From Desulforhopalus sp. (GTDB taxonomy: Bacteria; Desulfobacterota; Desulfobulbia; Desulfobulbales; Desulfocapsaceae): DNA of 64,000 nt. Under the pieces are notes generated by a model. The model did no database searches and was not told the DNA's origin. It was given only the letters and a program-made list of their open reading frames with translations. Positions 7,381 through 16,472 of the stretch are shown in pieces (the first letter of the stretch is position 1; each line of letters begins with the position of its first letter). The stretch covers positions 1-64,000 of the forward strand of contig JAOTRX010000009.1 of the NCBI GenBank assembly GCA_030247675.1, given 5' to 3'. A program made the translations under genes and the position numbers.

Positions 7381-10300
7381 ATGCTGGACACAAAGAAAAT
7401 TGGGTCGGTAATGATTATCGGCGGTGGGGTGACGGGGATGCAGGCTGCCCTGGACCTCGCCGATTCTGGGTACTACGTGTATCTGGTAGAGAAAACCGGT
7501 GCCATCGGCGGGGCCATGTCGCAACTGGACAAGACCTTCCCGACCAACGACTGCTCGATGTGAATTATCGCGCCAAAATTGGTCGAGTGCGGTCGGCACT
7601 TAAATATCCAGTTGATGACCTTAAGCGAGGTCACCAAGATTGACGGTGTCGCCGGGGATTTCTCGGTGACGGTCAAAGAATCACCCCGCTACGTGGACAT
7701 GACCAAGTGCATCGCCTGCGGCGCCTGCACCGACAAGTGTCCAAAGAAGGTGGACAGCGAATACGATGCGGCAACCGGCAAGCGCAAGGCGATCTACGTC
7801 AAGTACGCCCAGGCGGTGCCCCTCAAATACCAGATCGATGGCAACGCCTGCATTCGTCTGCAGAAACCGGGTGCCTGCGGCTTTTGCGAAAAAGTCTGTG
7901 ATGCCGGGGCGATAAACTTCAATGACACGGAAAAGATCCATACCATCAATGTCGGCGCGGTGGTACTGGCCACTGGCTTTGAGGCCTATGATCCGGCCGG
8001 CGCCAAGGTCTGGGGCTATGGCGTCTATAAAAACGTCATCACCTCCCTGCAGCTGGAACGCTATCTGGCTGCCTCCGGGCCGACCGAAGGGCATTTGATC
8101 CGCCCCTCCGACGGCAAGGCGGTCAATAAGATCGCTTTTCTGCAATGCGTCGGGTCGCGCGATGAGAATCTCTGCGGCAACGGTTACTGCTCGTCGGTTT
8201 GCTGTATGTATGCCATTAAAGAGGCGGTTATCGCCAAGGACCATGTGCCGGGGCTGCAGACCTCCATCTTCTATATGGACATGCGCACCCACGGCAAGGA
8301 GTTTGATCAATACCTGGAGCGGGCCCGGGAGGATTCCGGGGTACGATTTATCCGCTGCCGGGTAAACGGCGTCGAAACCGATGGCTTGAGCGATGATCTG
8401 CGCCTCCGCTATGTCAACGAAAGCGGCCGGCAGATTGAAGAATTCTTCGATATGGTCGTCCTCTCCGTCGGTCTGCAGACCCCGAAACATGTGCTGGAGC
8501 TGGCGCGCACCGCCGACATCAAGTTGACCGCCGACAACTTTACCGCGACCTCCGATTTCGCCCCGGTCAAGACCTCACGGGAAGGGATCTTCACCTGCGG
8601 CGCCATCGCCGGGCCAAAGGACATCCCGCAGTCGGTGGTCGAAGGCTCGGCGGCGGCGGCGGCGGTTGCCGCTTTGCTGGCGCCGGGGAGATACGAACTG
8701 ACCAGCGAGGTGAGCTTTCCGGAGGAAAAGGACATCTCCGGTGAGGACCCGCGCATCGGCATCTTTATCTGCCATTGCGGCTCGAATATCGCCGGTATTG
8801 TCGATGTCAAGGCGGTGGAGGATTATGCCGCCACCCTGCCGGACGTGGTTTACGTCGAGCGCAACCTCTTCTCCTGTTCCCAGGACACTCAGGAGATGAT
8901 TGTCAAGCGTATCCGCGAAAAGAATCTCAACCGGATCGTCATTGCCGCCTGTACGCCGCGCACCCACGAGCCGCTGTTCCGCGAGACCCTGAAGGCCGCC
9001 GGCCTCAACGAATATCTGGTGGAAATGGCCAATATCAGGAACCATAATTCCTGGGTCCACGGCAAAAATCCCCAGGCCGCAACCGCCAAGGCCAAGGACC
9101 TGGTGCGGATGGCCGCCGCCAAGGTTACCTTCGGCGATGCCCTGAAACCCATTGCCGTGCCGATCACCCAGAAGGGACTGGTCATCGGCGGCGGGGTTGC
9201 CGGGATGACCGCCGCCCTCAATCTTGCCAAGCAGGGATTCGAGGTGCATCTGGTGGAAAAGACCGGCATTCTCGGCGGCAACGCCCTGCATCTGAAACAC
9301 ACCTGGTCGGGTGAGCATGTGCCGACCCAGGTTGGTAAGCTGATCGACAAGATCGTTGCTCACGACCTGATCACCGTCCATAAGGAAAGTACAGTGACGG
9401 CGGTGGAGGGTTTTGTCGGTAATTTCCGCTCAACCATCTCCGGCAGGGGCGGCACCAAGGTTATCGAGCACGGGGCCGGGGTGGTGGCCATCGGCGGCGA
9501 GGCCTATCTCCCCGACGAATATAACTATGCCACCATTTCCCGGGTGGTGACCTCGGTGCAGTTCGATAAGTTGTTCGAACTGAAGGAAAAACACGTTAAA
9601 CAGGCAAAACGTTTCGTCTTCATTCAATGCGTCGGCTCGCGGGAAGGCGAGCATATGTATTGTTCCAAGGTCTGCTGCACCCATTCGGTCCAGTCGGCCA
9701 TGGCCTTGAAAAAGGAAAATCCGGAACGCAACGTCTATGTGCTGTATCGCGATATTCGCACCTACGCACAGCGCGAGGCCCTCTACCGCCAGGCAAGAAA
9801 AATCGGAGTGATTTTCATTAACTACGAGCTGCACGGTAAGCCGAAAGTCACCGAAAAGGGCACGGAGATCGTCGTAGAGGTCTGGGACCATGTCCTTCAT
9901 AAGCCGCTGTGTATCAAGGCCGACATGGTCATTCTCGCTACGGCGATCCGCCCGAAAGAGGATGCCGCCGAACTTGGCAAGCTCTACAAGGTGCCGGTTG
10001 ACAGCCACGGCTTTTTCCAGGAGGCACACGCTAAGCTGAAACCCGTTGACTTTTCGACGGATGGCATGTTTGTCGCGGGCCTTGCCCACTACCCGAAACC
10101 GGTGGAGGAGTCGGTGGCCCAGGCACTCGCCGCCTCGGCAAGGGCCGCAACCCTGCTGTCGAAGACCCAGGTGTCGCTTGACGCCATCAAGGCCACCGTT
10201 GTTGAGGAGTGTTGTGACGGCTGTGCCCTGTGCGTCGATGTCTGTCCGTATAATGCCATTACTTTGGTGGAACGGGCGGCGGCCGACGGTGAGGCGGGGA

Positions 10301-10437
10301 AGGTCATCAGGGTCAATAAGGCCCAGTGCAAAGGCTGCGGACTCTGCCAGGGGACCTGTCCGAAGCGGGGCGTCCTGGTTGCCGGTTTCTCCATGAAACA
10401 GATCAGTGCCCAGATTCAAGCCGCTTTGGCGGTTTAA
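7381..10437 (+). CDS. hdrA: HdrA, FAD and iron-sulfur heterodisulfide reductase subunit A, selenoprotein
   Basis: A 1018-residue protein if TGA 7561-7563 is selenocysteine 61. The context TNDCSM-Sec-IIAPKLVECG matches the conserved HdrA Cys motif TNDCSMCIIAPKL. Two flavin/dinucleotide modules are visible, GGGVTGM (about residue 16) and GGGVAGM (about 603), as in long duplicated HdrA proteins of sulfate reducers. A ferredoxin-like CIACGACTDKCP (about 110), Cys-rich CVGSR-type segments and two C-terminal [4Fe-4S] motifs, CCDGCALCVDVCP and CKGCGLCQGTCP, complete it. HdrA carries the bifurcating FAD that splits H2 electrons from MvhD between ferredoxin and a higher-potential acceptor. The ATG at 7381 has GAGGAG upstream; an earlier reading frame from 7288 lacks one. 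Cytoplasmic. Confidence 0.93.
7561..7600 (+). promoter_or_regulatory. UGA selenocysteine codon with putative SECIS hairpin (hdrA)
   Basis: After the TGA at 7561, AGTGC (7586-7590) pairs with GCACT (7596-7600) around a GGTCG loop beginning 30 nt after the U. The stem is short, but position and loop composition agree with the other three sites in this cluster. Confidence 0.55.
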
Positions 10438-10460
10438 ACGGATTATACAGGGGAGATGTT

Positions 10461-10877
10461 ATGAGTTTTGAACCGAAAATTATTGCCTTCTGCTGCAACT
10501 GGTGCTCGTACGCCGCAGCCGACCTGGCTGGCACTGCCCGGATGCAGTATCCGCATAATGTGCGGATTATCCGGGTGATGTGTTCAGGCATGGTGCATCC
10601 CGAATTTGTCATGGATGCCTTGGCCCAGGGTGCCGACGGAGTCATGGTCCTTGGCTGACACCTCGGCGAATGTCATTACCAGGATGGTAATTATAAAACA
10701 ATGACCCGTTCCGACATGCTGGCGGAACTGCTGGCGGATTTTGGCTATGACGCCGAGCGCTTCAGTCTTACTTGGGTTTCTTCGGCGGAACCGGACAAAT
10801 TTGTCGCAGCGGTGACCGATATGACCGCCCGGATCAGAAAACTGGGGCCGGTAGACAGCAGTGCCGGTGCGGTATAA
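10461..10877 (+). CDS. mvhD: MvhD, electron-transfer subunit between hydrogenase and HdrA, selenoprotein
   Basis: A 138-residue protein if TGA 10656-10658 is selenocysteine 66; reading continues in frame to TAA at 10875. The start shows FCCNWCSYAAADLAG and VMCSGMVHP, diagnostic of the MvhD/FrhD family that holds a [2Fe-2S] cluster. The recoded site VMVLG-Sec-HLGECHYQDGN aligns with the conserved GCHLGDCHY. The protein passes electrons from MvhG to HdrA. GGGAG lies 6 nt before the ATG. It sits 23 bp after hdrA and 68 bp before mvhG, as expected for one operon. Confidence 0.92.
10656..10691 (+). promoter_or_regulatory. UGA selenocysteine codon with putative SECIS hairpin (mvhD)
   Basis: ATTACC (10675-10680) and GGTAAT (10686-10691) form a perfect 6-bp stem. 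The loop is AGGAT and begins 25 nt after the U of the TGA. Confidence 0.65.
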
Positions 10878-10945
10878 AGCTGAGTTGAGCAGCTAGTCTG
10901 CTCGTACGAAACTTATGCCCTTGCGGTATAAAAAAGGAGAAGGAG

Positions 10946-11887
10946 ATGGGTGTAACTACTGCGTTGGAGTGGCTGGGCTCCTGTTCGGGGTGCGAGATTG
11001 CCATCCTGAATATCGGCGAAGCCCTTGTGCCGCTGATAACCGAGGCCCTTGAAATCGTTCACGCCCCGGTACTGATGGATCATAAGTACTTTGGCCAGTG
11101 CGGCGAAGGGGTGACCTTGACAATTCCCGAGGCGGTTGTCGGCATTGTCACCGGCGGGGTCAGCAATCATGAACATCTGGAAGTGTTGGAGGAGATGCGT
11201 AGCAAGTGCAAGGTGCTCATCGCCCTTGGCACCTGCGCCACCCACGGCGGCATTCCCGCCCTGATGAATGGCCGGGACCGCGAGGAGAGCTGGCAGGAGA
11301 TTTTTCAGACGGTCAGCACCGATCCGGGAGCGAAGGTTCCCACCCTTGAGGTGCCGGCGCCCCTTGACCGGGTGTATGCCTGCGACGAAAAGGTGCGGAT
11401 CGATCTGCAGCTGCCCGGCTGTCCGCCAAATCCGGAGTTGATCGCCGAGGTGCTGATGTCCCTGATCGAAGGCCGGCCGCCGGTGTTGCCCGGCAAGAGT
11501 GTCTGCGATACCTGCCCGACTAAGAGGGAAGGCAAGGGCGAGGTCAACAAGATCAAGAGGTTTCTCACCAATGCCGCCTTCACTCCGGGGGCGCCGGTCG
11601 ATGAGATGCGCTGTCTGCTGGAACAGGGATATTTGTGTATGGGCCCGGTTACCGCCGCCGGCTGTGCCAAGCGGGGCGCTCCGAGCTGCATCAGTGCCAG
11701 GGTGCCCTGCCGGGGCTGTTTCGGGCCGGTGCGAAAAGATGGCAATCAGCTGCTCGATATGATGAACGCTCTTGCCAGTAATGGTATTGACTATAAATCA
11801 GTGGTCGATCGCAGGTCCCTGTTGAGGTTCTCAGGGGCGCATGGACTACTTCGGCCGATGAAAAAACGGGCCGATAAGGAGGATTAG
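10946..11887 (+). CDS. mvhG: MvhG-type NiFe hydrogenase small subunit
   Basis: A 313-residue cytoplasmic small subunit with no Tat signal. SCSGCE near residue 13 and LGTCATHGG (about 94) bind the proximal [4Fe-4S] cluster, together with LPGCPPNPE (about 155). Further Cys clusters in the C-terminal third (YLCMG, CAKRG, CISARVPCRGCFG) should bind the medial and distal clusters that hand electrons to MvhD. AAGGAGAAGGAG precedes the ATG. It ends 3 bp before mvhA, so the two subunits are co-translated. Confidence 0.92.
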   Translation: MGVTTALEWLGSCSGCEIAILNIGEALVPLITEALEIVHAPVLMDHKYFGQCGEGVTLTIPEAVVGIVTGGVSNHEHLEVLEEMRSKCKVLIALGTCATHGGIPALMNGRDREESWQEIFQTVSTDPGAKVPTLEVPAPLDRVYACDEKVRIDLQLPGCPPNPELIAEVLMSLIEGRPPVLPGKSVCDTCPTKREGKGEVNKIKRFLTNAAFTPGAPVDEMRCLLEQGYLCMGPVTAAGCAKRGAPSCISARVPCRGCFGPVRKDGNQLLDMMNALASNGIDYKSVVDRRSLLRFSGAHGLLRPMKKRADKED

Positions 11888-11890
11888 AAG

Positions 11891-13339
11891 ATGGGAAAGG
11901 TGTTAACTATTGCCCCGGTTTCCCGGATCGAAGGGCACGCCAAGATTGCCATTCATCTTGGCGATGACGGCAATGTCCAGGATGCCTTCCTGCACATTCA
12001 GTCATTGCGCGGTTTCGAGAAATTTATTGAGGGCCGGTCGGCCGAGGAAGTGCCGCGTATCGTCAACCGGATCTGCGGTATCTGTCCGTGGATGCACCAT
12101 CTCGCCTCGAATAAGGCGGTGGATGGCGCCTTCGGAGTGAAGCCCACCGAGACCGGCTCCAAACTGCGGGAAATGTGCCAGGTCATGGCCCATATCAATG
12201 ACAAGATTCTCCACTTTTTCTTTCTCGCCGCCCCCGATTTTGTCCTCGGGCCGGATGCCGACCATTCGGTGCGCAACGTCATCGGCATCGTCAAGGCGGC
12301 ACCGGAGCTGGCGGGGCAGGTGGTGAAGATGCGTCAGCTCGGCCAGATGATGCTCGACAAGTTCGCCGGCAAGGCGATTCATCCGATTGCCGGCGTAGTC
12401 GGGGGCTTTGCCAAACCGATGGTTGAGGCGGAGCGGCAGGAACTGCTTGCCGGCAGCCGCACCCTTCTTGACTTTGCCTGCTATGCCCTCGATTATGCCA
12501 TCCACAATGTCTTCGCCAAGTATCCCGAGGCCATTGGTTCTCTTGGCGCCATCAAGACCGGCTTTCTCGGCACGGTCGACCGGGCCGATGGTTCGTTGCG
12601 CCTCTACGACGGCGTGCAGCGGCTGATGAAGGCGGACGGCAGTTATGTTGATTTCGAAGGCGACGACTACACCACCTATCTCGGCGAGCACGTTGAGCCC
12701 TGGGGCTATTCGAAGATGCCCTACGCCAAGTCGTGGAACGAGGGGTTTGATATGGCCCTTAGCGCGCCGAAGGGTATCTACCGGTCCAATACCCTGGCGC
12801 GAATCAATGTCTGCGACCAGATCTCGACACCGAAGGCCCAGGCGGCGCTCGAGGCCTTCCGGGCCTCTTTCGGCCGGCCGGCCCAGCAGACCCTGCTGTA
12901 TCATTATGCCCGGTTGATTGAGCTGGTATATGCCTGCGAGCGGACCATCGAACTGCTGGAGTGGGAGGGCATTACCGACCCGAAGGTGCGCGCCAAGGTC
13001 GAGCCGCAGGCCGGCCGTGGTGTCGGCATCGTCGAGGCGCCGCGGGGAACCCTTATCCATGACTACACCACCGATGATAACGGCTGTATCACCAAGGCCA
13101 ACCTCATCGTTGGTACCACCCACAATATTGCGCCGATGAATATGAGCGTCAAGCAGGCGGCAACCACCCTCATCAAGGACGGGGTATACAACCAGGGCCT
13201 GCTCAATCAGGTGGAAATGGCGGTGCGCGCCTACGACCCCTGAATGTCCTGCGCCACGCACCGCCTGGATGGCGGCATTCCGGTTGCAGTGACTATCGTT
13301 GATGCGCAGGGCAAGGAGATCGACAGAATTGTCGGCTAG
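11891..13339 (+). CDS. mvhA: MvhA-type hydrogenase large subunit, [NiFeSe] form
   Basis: A 482-residue protein if TGA 13241-13243 is selenocysteine 451; the frame runs on to TAG at 13337. RICGICPWMHH (about residue 58) provides the N-terminal pair of nickel-binding Cys. The C-terminal motif is DP-Sec-MSCATH, where [NiFe] enzymes have DPCxxCxxH, so selenium would be a terminal nickel ligand as in [NiFeSe] hydrogenases. A 25-residue tail (RLDGG to DRIVG) follows the conserved His and is the expected target of the protease at 5307. The enzyme oxidises H2 and feeds MvhG, MvhD and HdrA. TAAGGAGG precedes the ATG. Without recoding the protein would lack its second Cys pair and be inactive. Confidence 0.93.
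13241..13275 (+). promoter_or_regulatory. UGA selenocysteine codon with putative SECIS hairpin (mvhA)
   Basis: CCGCC (13261-13265) and GGCGG (13271-13275) form a GC stem. The loop is TGGAT and begins 25 nt after the U of the TGA, closely like the mvhD element (loop AGGAT). Confidence 0.65.
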
Positions 13340-13410
13340 TTTCAGAACGCCGGACAGGGCCTGTTGGCTTTATGTTGCTTTAATAGGAAGGAAATTCCCC
13401 GAGATACCGA

Positions 13411-13430
13411 TCCCCCCTTGTGAGGGGGGA
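13411..13430 (+). terminator. GC-rich hairpin downstream of mvhA
   Basis: TCCCCCC (13411-13417) and GGGGGGA (13424-13430) form a strong 7-bp stem with loop TTGTGA. No T-run follows, so it may be an attenuator, a processing or stability element, or a weak terminator between mvhA and the small gene at 13514. Confidence 0.4.
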
Positions 13431-13513
13431 GTCGATATTGTACTATAAAAAACGTTTTGATTTGTGGCTCTCTCGACTGACCCAAAGAACGATCAGAGCA
13501 GGAGATAATTACC

Positions 13514-13765
13514 ATGGCCAATAGCAGAAGGATGCAGGTTAGGGCGGAAAATCCCAGTGGATCCTGTGGCAAACTCGATCACATGACCATTGATGAATTA
13601 AAGGCCCGTGCCGTTGGTGAAGAGTTCGATGGCAGCTGTCCGGCATGCGGCAAGTTTCATGTAAGCCGGGCCGAGATAGATAAGATCGAGAATGAACGGG
13701 TTGTCGACAGTGACAGCTATAAATTGATGAAGGCCGGAGCCGAGGCCAAGAATGATGCCTCGTAG
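13514..13765 (+). CDS. small conserved-looking Cys-pair protein in the hydrogenase cluster
   Basis: An 83-residue soluble protein I cannot assign. The N-terminal segment is basic. CGKLDHMTIDELKARAVGEE is followed by SCPACGKFHVSRAEID, a CxxC with a nearby His that could bind zinc or nickel, plus one more Cys earlier (residue 18). The C-terminal part is helical and charged. CAGGAG lies about 8 nt before the ATG. It lies between mvhA and hypD on the same strand, so a role in hydrogenase maturation or metal handling is plausible but inferred only from position. Confidence 0.7.
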   Translation: MANSRRMQVRAENPSGSCGKLDHMTIDELKARAVGEEFDGSCPACGKFHVSRAEIDKIENERVVDSDSYKLMKAGAEAKNDAS

Positions 13766-13830
13766 AAGCTAGTGGTTTCGACGCGAGTGAAATGGGTAAC
13801 CGTTTTCTCTGTTCGCAGAAGGTGTAGAGA

Positions 13831-14943
13831 ATGAAAGCCGGTGATGGAAAGAGGGGGCAGGGATTTCAAGAGACGCTGTTTGCCGAGTTGCACAGGCTCG
13901 TTGATCGGCCGATGCGCCTGATGGTTGTCTGTGGCACCCAGAATCGGGCCATCCTTAAATATGGCATTCGTGAGAAACTGCCGGCGATGCTTGAACTGGT
14001 CTCCGGCCCCGGCTGCAGTGTCTGTGTTATGCCGGCCGGCCACATCGACGCCTTCATCAAGATCGCCATGCAGCCCAGGGTGATTACCGCCGCCTGCGAA
14101 GACCTGCTGCGGGTGCCGGGCAGCAAGCAATCCCTTGCCTCGATATGGAAGAAGGGGGCGCGGATCGAGATCATCACCTCGCCGATGGATGCCCTGGATA
14201 TCGCCCGCCGGGAGCCGACCTATACGGTGGTCTATCCGGCGGTCGGTTTTGAGGCGACCGCGCCGAGCGTTGCCGAGACCATTCTCGAAGCCGCCCGCCT
14301 CGGTATCTGTAACTTTTGCGTTATTCCCTCCATCAGGCTGTTGCCGCCGACCATCGACCTGTTGATGCTCGATCCGGAGCTGCGGATTCGCGGCCTGTTG
14401 TGTTCCGATCACATCAATACCATCTCCGACACCAAGGCCTATACCCAGTTGGCAAAGAAGCACAATCTTTCCTGCTATATAGCCGGGTTTGAGGTCATTG
14501 ATATCCTGGAGGGCCTGCTCAGTCTGGTCAAGCAGATCAGAAACGGCGAATCGATCTTCGATGACCATTCCGCCTTTATATATTCCTCCGCCGACAACCG
14601 CAAGGCGCGGCGGATGGTCTCCGAGGTCTTTTTCACCGTCGATACCGACTGGCGCGGCCTGGGGACGATTGAGCGCAGCGGTTTTGTCATCCGTGATGAG
14701 TTATCGCTCTTTGATGCCACCAAGAGGTTCAACGTCCGCTTCGAAGAAGGGCTTGAGTCCTGTATGTGCCAGTGTAATGCCATCATCTCCGGACGTGGTT
14801 TGCCGCCGGACTGTCCGGCCTTCGCCAATGCCTGTACTCCGCAGAGCCCAGTCGGTCCCTGCATGATTTCCGATGAAGGCATCTGCCATTCCTATTATAA
14901 ATACAACCTGCAGTCCAGCCGGAGCCACGTCCTGCCTGTCTGA
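13831..14943 (+). CDS. hypD: HypD-like hydrogenase maturation protein
   Basis: A 370-residue HypD family protein. HypD with HypC forms the scaffold on which the Fe(CN)2CO group of NiFe hydrogenases is assembled. Family motifs seen are SGPGCSVCVMP (about residue 67), AVGFEATAP (about 138), and the C-terminal Cys block CMCQCNAI, DCPAFANACTP and GPCMISDEGICHSYYKY, which holds the [4Fe-4S] cluster. The N-terminal motif reads VVCGTQNRAILKYG, whereas HypD usually has CGTH or CGGH there: the Cys is kept but the His is replaced by Gln. No hypA, B, C, E or F lies in the window. It may serve the Mvh-type enzyme specifically. Confidence 0.88.
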   Translation: MKAGDGKRGQGFQETLFAELHRLVDRPMRLMVVCGTQNRAILKYGIREKLPAMLELVSGPGCSVCVMPAGHIDAFIKIAMQPRVITAACEDLLRVPGSKQSLASIWKKGARIEIITSPMDALDIARREPTYTVVYPAVGFEATAPSVAETILEAARLGICNFCVIPSIRLLPPTIDLLMLDPELRIRGLLCSDHINTISDTKAYTQLAKKHNLSCYIAGFEVIDILEGLLSLVKQIRNGESIFDDHSAFIYSSADNRKARRMVSEVFFTVDTDWRGLGTIERSGFVIRDELSLFDATKRFNVRFEEGLESCMCQCNAIISGRGLPPDCPAFANACTPQSPVGPCMISDEGICHSYYKYNLQSSRSHVLPV

Positions 14944-15215
14944 TTTCAACCGCCGATCACCACCCGCCCGGCCTCTTTGCACCGGCGCTGTGCGGCCGCC
15001 CGCCGAGCGGTGCTGAATTCCTGCGCTTTTCGCCTTTCCCCTGTCGCCTGCCCTTGCCCTTACCGGTCATTGATCGAACCGATCTATGGGTTGCCGGGTT
15101 TTGATTGTTTTTACCAATTGGACTTGAGGGCTGATTTCGGGCAAGGTGTTGCCGAACGAGGCACATTGATGGCGCATAGGGGCGTCGCAGCGGGGCTTGA
15201 TTGTGGAGTGGGACA

Positions 15216-15689
15216 ATGAAAGGCGTGGAGTGGCACAAGACCCTGTTGTGGGGTGATCGACTGGCCAGATGGGGCATTGCCATGGTTTTTGGCTATGCCG
15301 CCGTGCCCAAGCTCCTCGATGTGCAGGGGTTTGCCAAAATCATCGAGGCCTACGGCATCCTCGCTGATTTCCTGATCCTTCCGGTGGCGATCATTTTGCC
15401 GGTTATCGAGGTCGTCCTGGCTATCGGTCTGTTGTGCAATGGCTGGACCAGCAAAGTCGGCAGCATGGCCTTGCTGCTACTGTTCATCGCCCTTTTATCC
15501 TATTCAATCTGGGTGGGGCTTGATATCGACTGCGGCTGCTTTGGCCCGGAAGATCCCGAGTATTCGGCCTTCCATGGTCTGCGCACTGCCCTGCTGCGCG
15601 ACGTCGGCATGTGTCTGCCGCTTATCTATTCATTCTGGTACCATCGAAAAAAACGGAGTCCTTTTCAAATTCACGGAGAAAAACAATGA
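15216..15689 (+). CDS. MauE/DoxX-like integral membrane protein
   Basis: A 157-residue protein with four predicted transmembrane helices (about 15-32, 46-68, 75-96, 122-142). GYAAVPKLLD in the first helix and LDIDCGCFGPED between helices three and four are typical of the MauE/DoxX group, thought to support thiol-disulfide exchange at the membrane. GGAG lies about 10 nt before the chosen ATG at 15216; a start at 15201 would add five residues. It overlaps the following rhodanese by ATGA, so the two probably act together. Link to the hydrogenase genes upstream is by position only. Confidence 0.75.
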   Translation: MKGVEWHKTLLWGDRLARWGIAMVFGYAAVPKLLDVQGFAKIIEAYGILADFLILPVAIILPVIEVVLAIGLLCNGWTSKVGSMALLLLFIALLSYSIWVGLDIDCGCFGPEDPEYSAFHGLRTALLRDVGMCLPLIYSFWYHRKKRSPFQIHGEKQ

Positions 15690-16204
15690 AAAAAATCGTA
15701 CTGGCGGTAATTCTCACTGTCCTTGCTGCTACCGGAGCCTACGCCTTGGGTACCGATAACTTCAAGGAAGAGGTGGAGAAAGAGGCACTGGCTGTCAAGC
15801 TGGCGCGGGAGGTGGTGAAGGGCGGCTACGGCATCGTCACCACGGAGGAGTTGCAAGGGATTCAAAAGGCCGGAGAGGATGTGTTGCTGATCGACACCAT
15901 GCCTTTTGAGGCGAGCTACAAGAAGGGGCATATCCCCAAGGCCAAGCAGTTTGCCTTTCCCATTGCCGATATGAACGACTGGGACAGCAAGGAAACGGAA
16001 GGAAAAAGCCTGGAGGATTTTCAGAAACTCCTCGGCGCCGACAAGGGCAAAAAGATTATTTTCTACTGCGGCTTTGTCAAATGCACGAGAAGCCATAACG
16101 GCGCCGTCTGGGCGAAAAAACTCGGCTACACCAACGTGTATCGCCATCCGGGCGGCATCTTCGCCTGGCGCGGTGCCGAGTACCAGGTCGAGACCGGGGA
16201 GTAA
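15686..16204 (+). CDS. exported rhodanese-domain protein
   Basis: A 172-residue protein with signal peptide MKKIVLAVILTVLAATGAYA, likely cleaved after AYA and so periplasmic. The rhodanese domain spans about residues 50-168: VLLIDTMPFEASYKKGHIPKA is the conserved entry, and IIFYCGFVKCTRSHNGA contains the active-site region, with a Cys at the usual catalytic position (YC) and another four residues on. Family members bind or transfer sulfane sulfur. It is co-translated with the MauE-like membrane protein, and a strong terminator follows, so it is the last gene of this unit. Confidence 0.82.
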   Translation: MKKIVLAVILTVLAATGAYALGTDNFKEEVEKEALAVKLAREVVKGGYGIVTTEELQGIQKAGEDVLLIDTMPFEASYKKGHIPKAKQFAFPIADMNDWDSKETEGKSLEDFQKLLGADKGKKIIFYCGFVKCTRSHNGAVWAKKLGYTNVYRHPGGIFAWRGAEYQVETGE

Positions 16205-16263
16205 TTACGACTCTCGCCCAAGTGGTTCCGGGCAGGGGCATAGCCGCTGTTGCGGGGAATAAC

Positions 16264-16304
16264 AAAAGGGGGCAGGTAATCCATTGGATTGCCTGTCCCT
16301 TTTT
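16264..16304 (+). terminator. rho-independent terminator after the rhodanese gene
   Basis: AAAGGGGGCAGGTAATCC pairs with GGATTGCCTGTCCCTTT around an ATT loop, with two bulges. The run TTTTT ends the hairpin. It closes the hydrogenase-associated transcription unit. Confidence 0.85.
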
Positions 16305-16472
16305 GCGTTGTGATTCCTGGAGCGCCGCCGAGAGGTTTATACCGGGTAAATCTTTGTCAACGGTCTTTCGTCTTGTTTGTCGGCCCGTTCATCTTTATAG
16401 TTGAGGTGCAGCAAGAGTCGTTCTTTCCTTGCAGATGGGCATAAACGCCGAGTGAACCTCCCCGAGTGAATA

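Noticed and set aside
7579..10437. HdrA starting after the TGA at 7561
   Set aside because: That start would remove the first FAD-binding motif and the conserved Cys/Sec motif, and there is no ribosome binding site.
12002..13261. 419-codon antisense frame opposite mvhA
   Set aside because: It is a shadow of a clear hydrogenase gene and has no family similarity.
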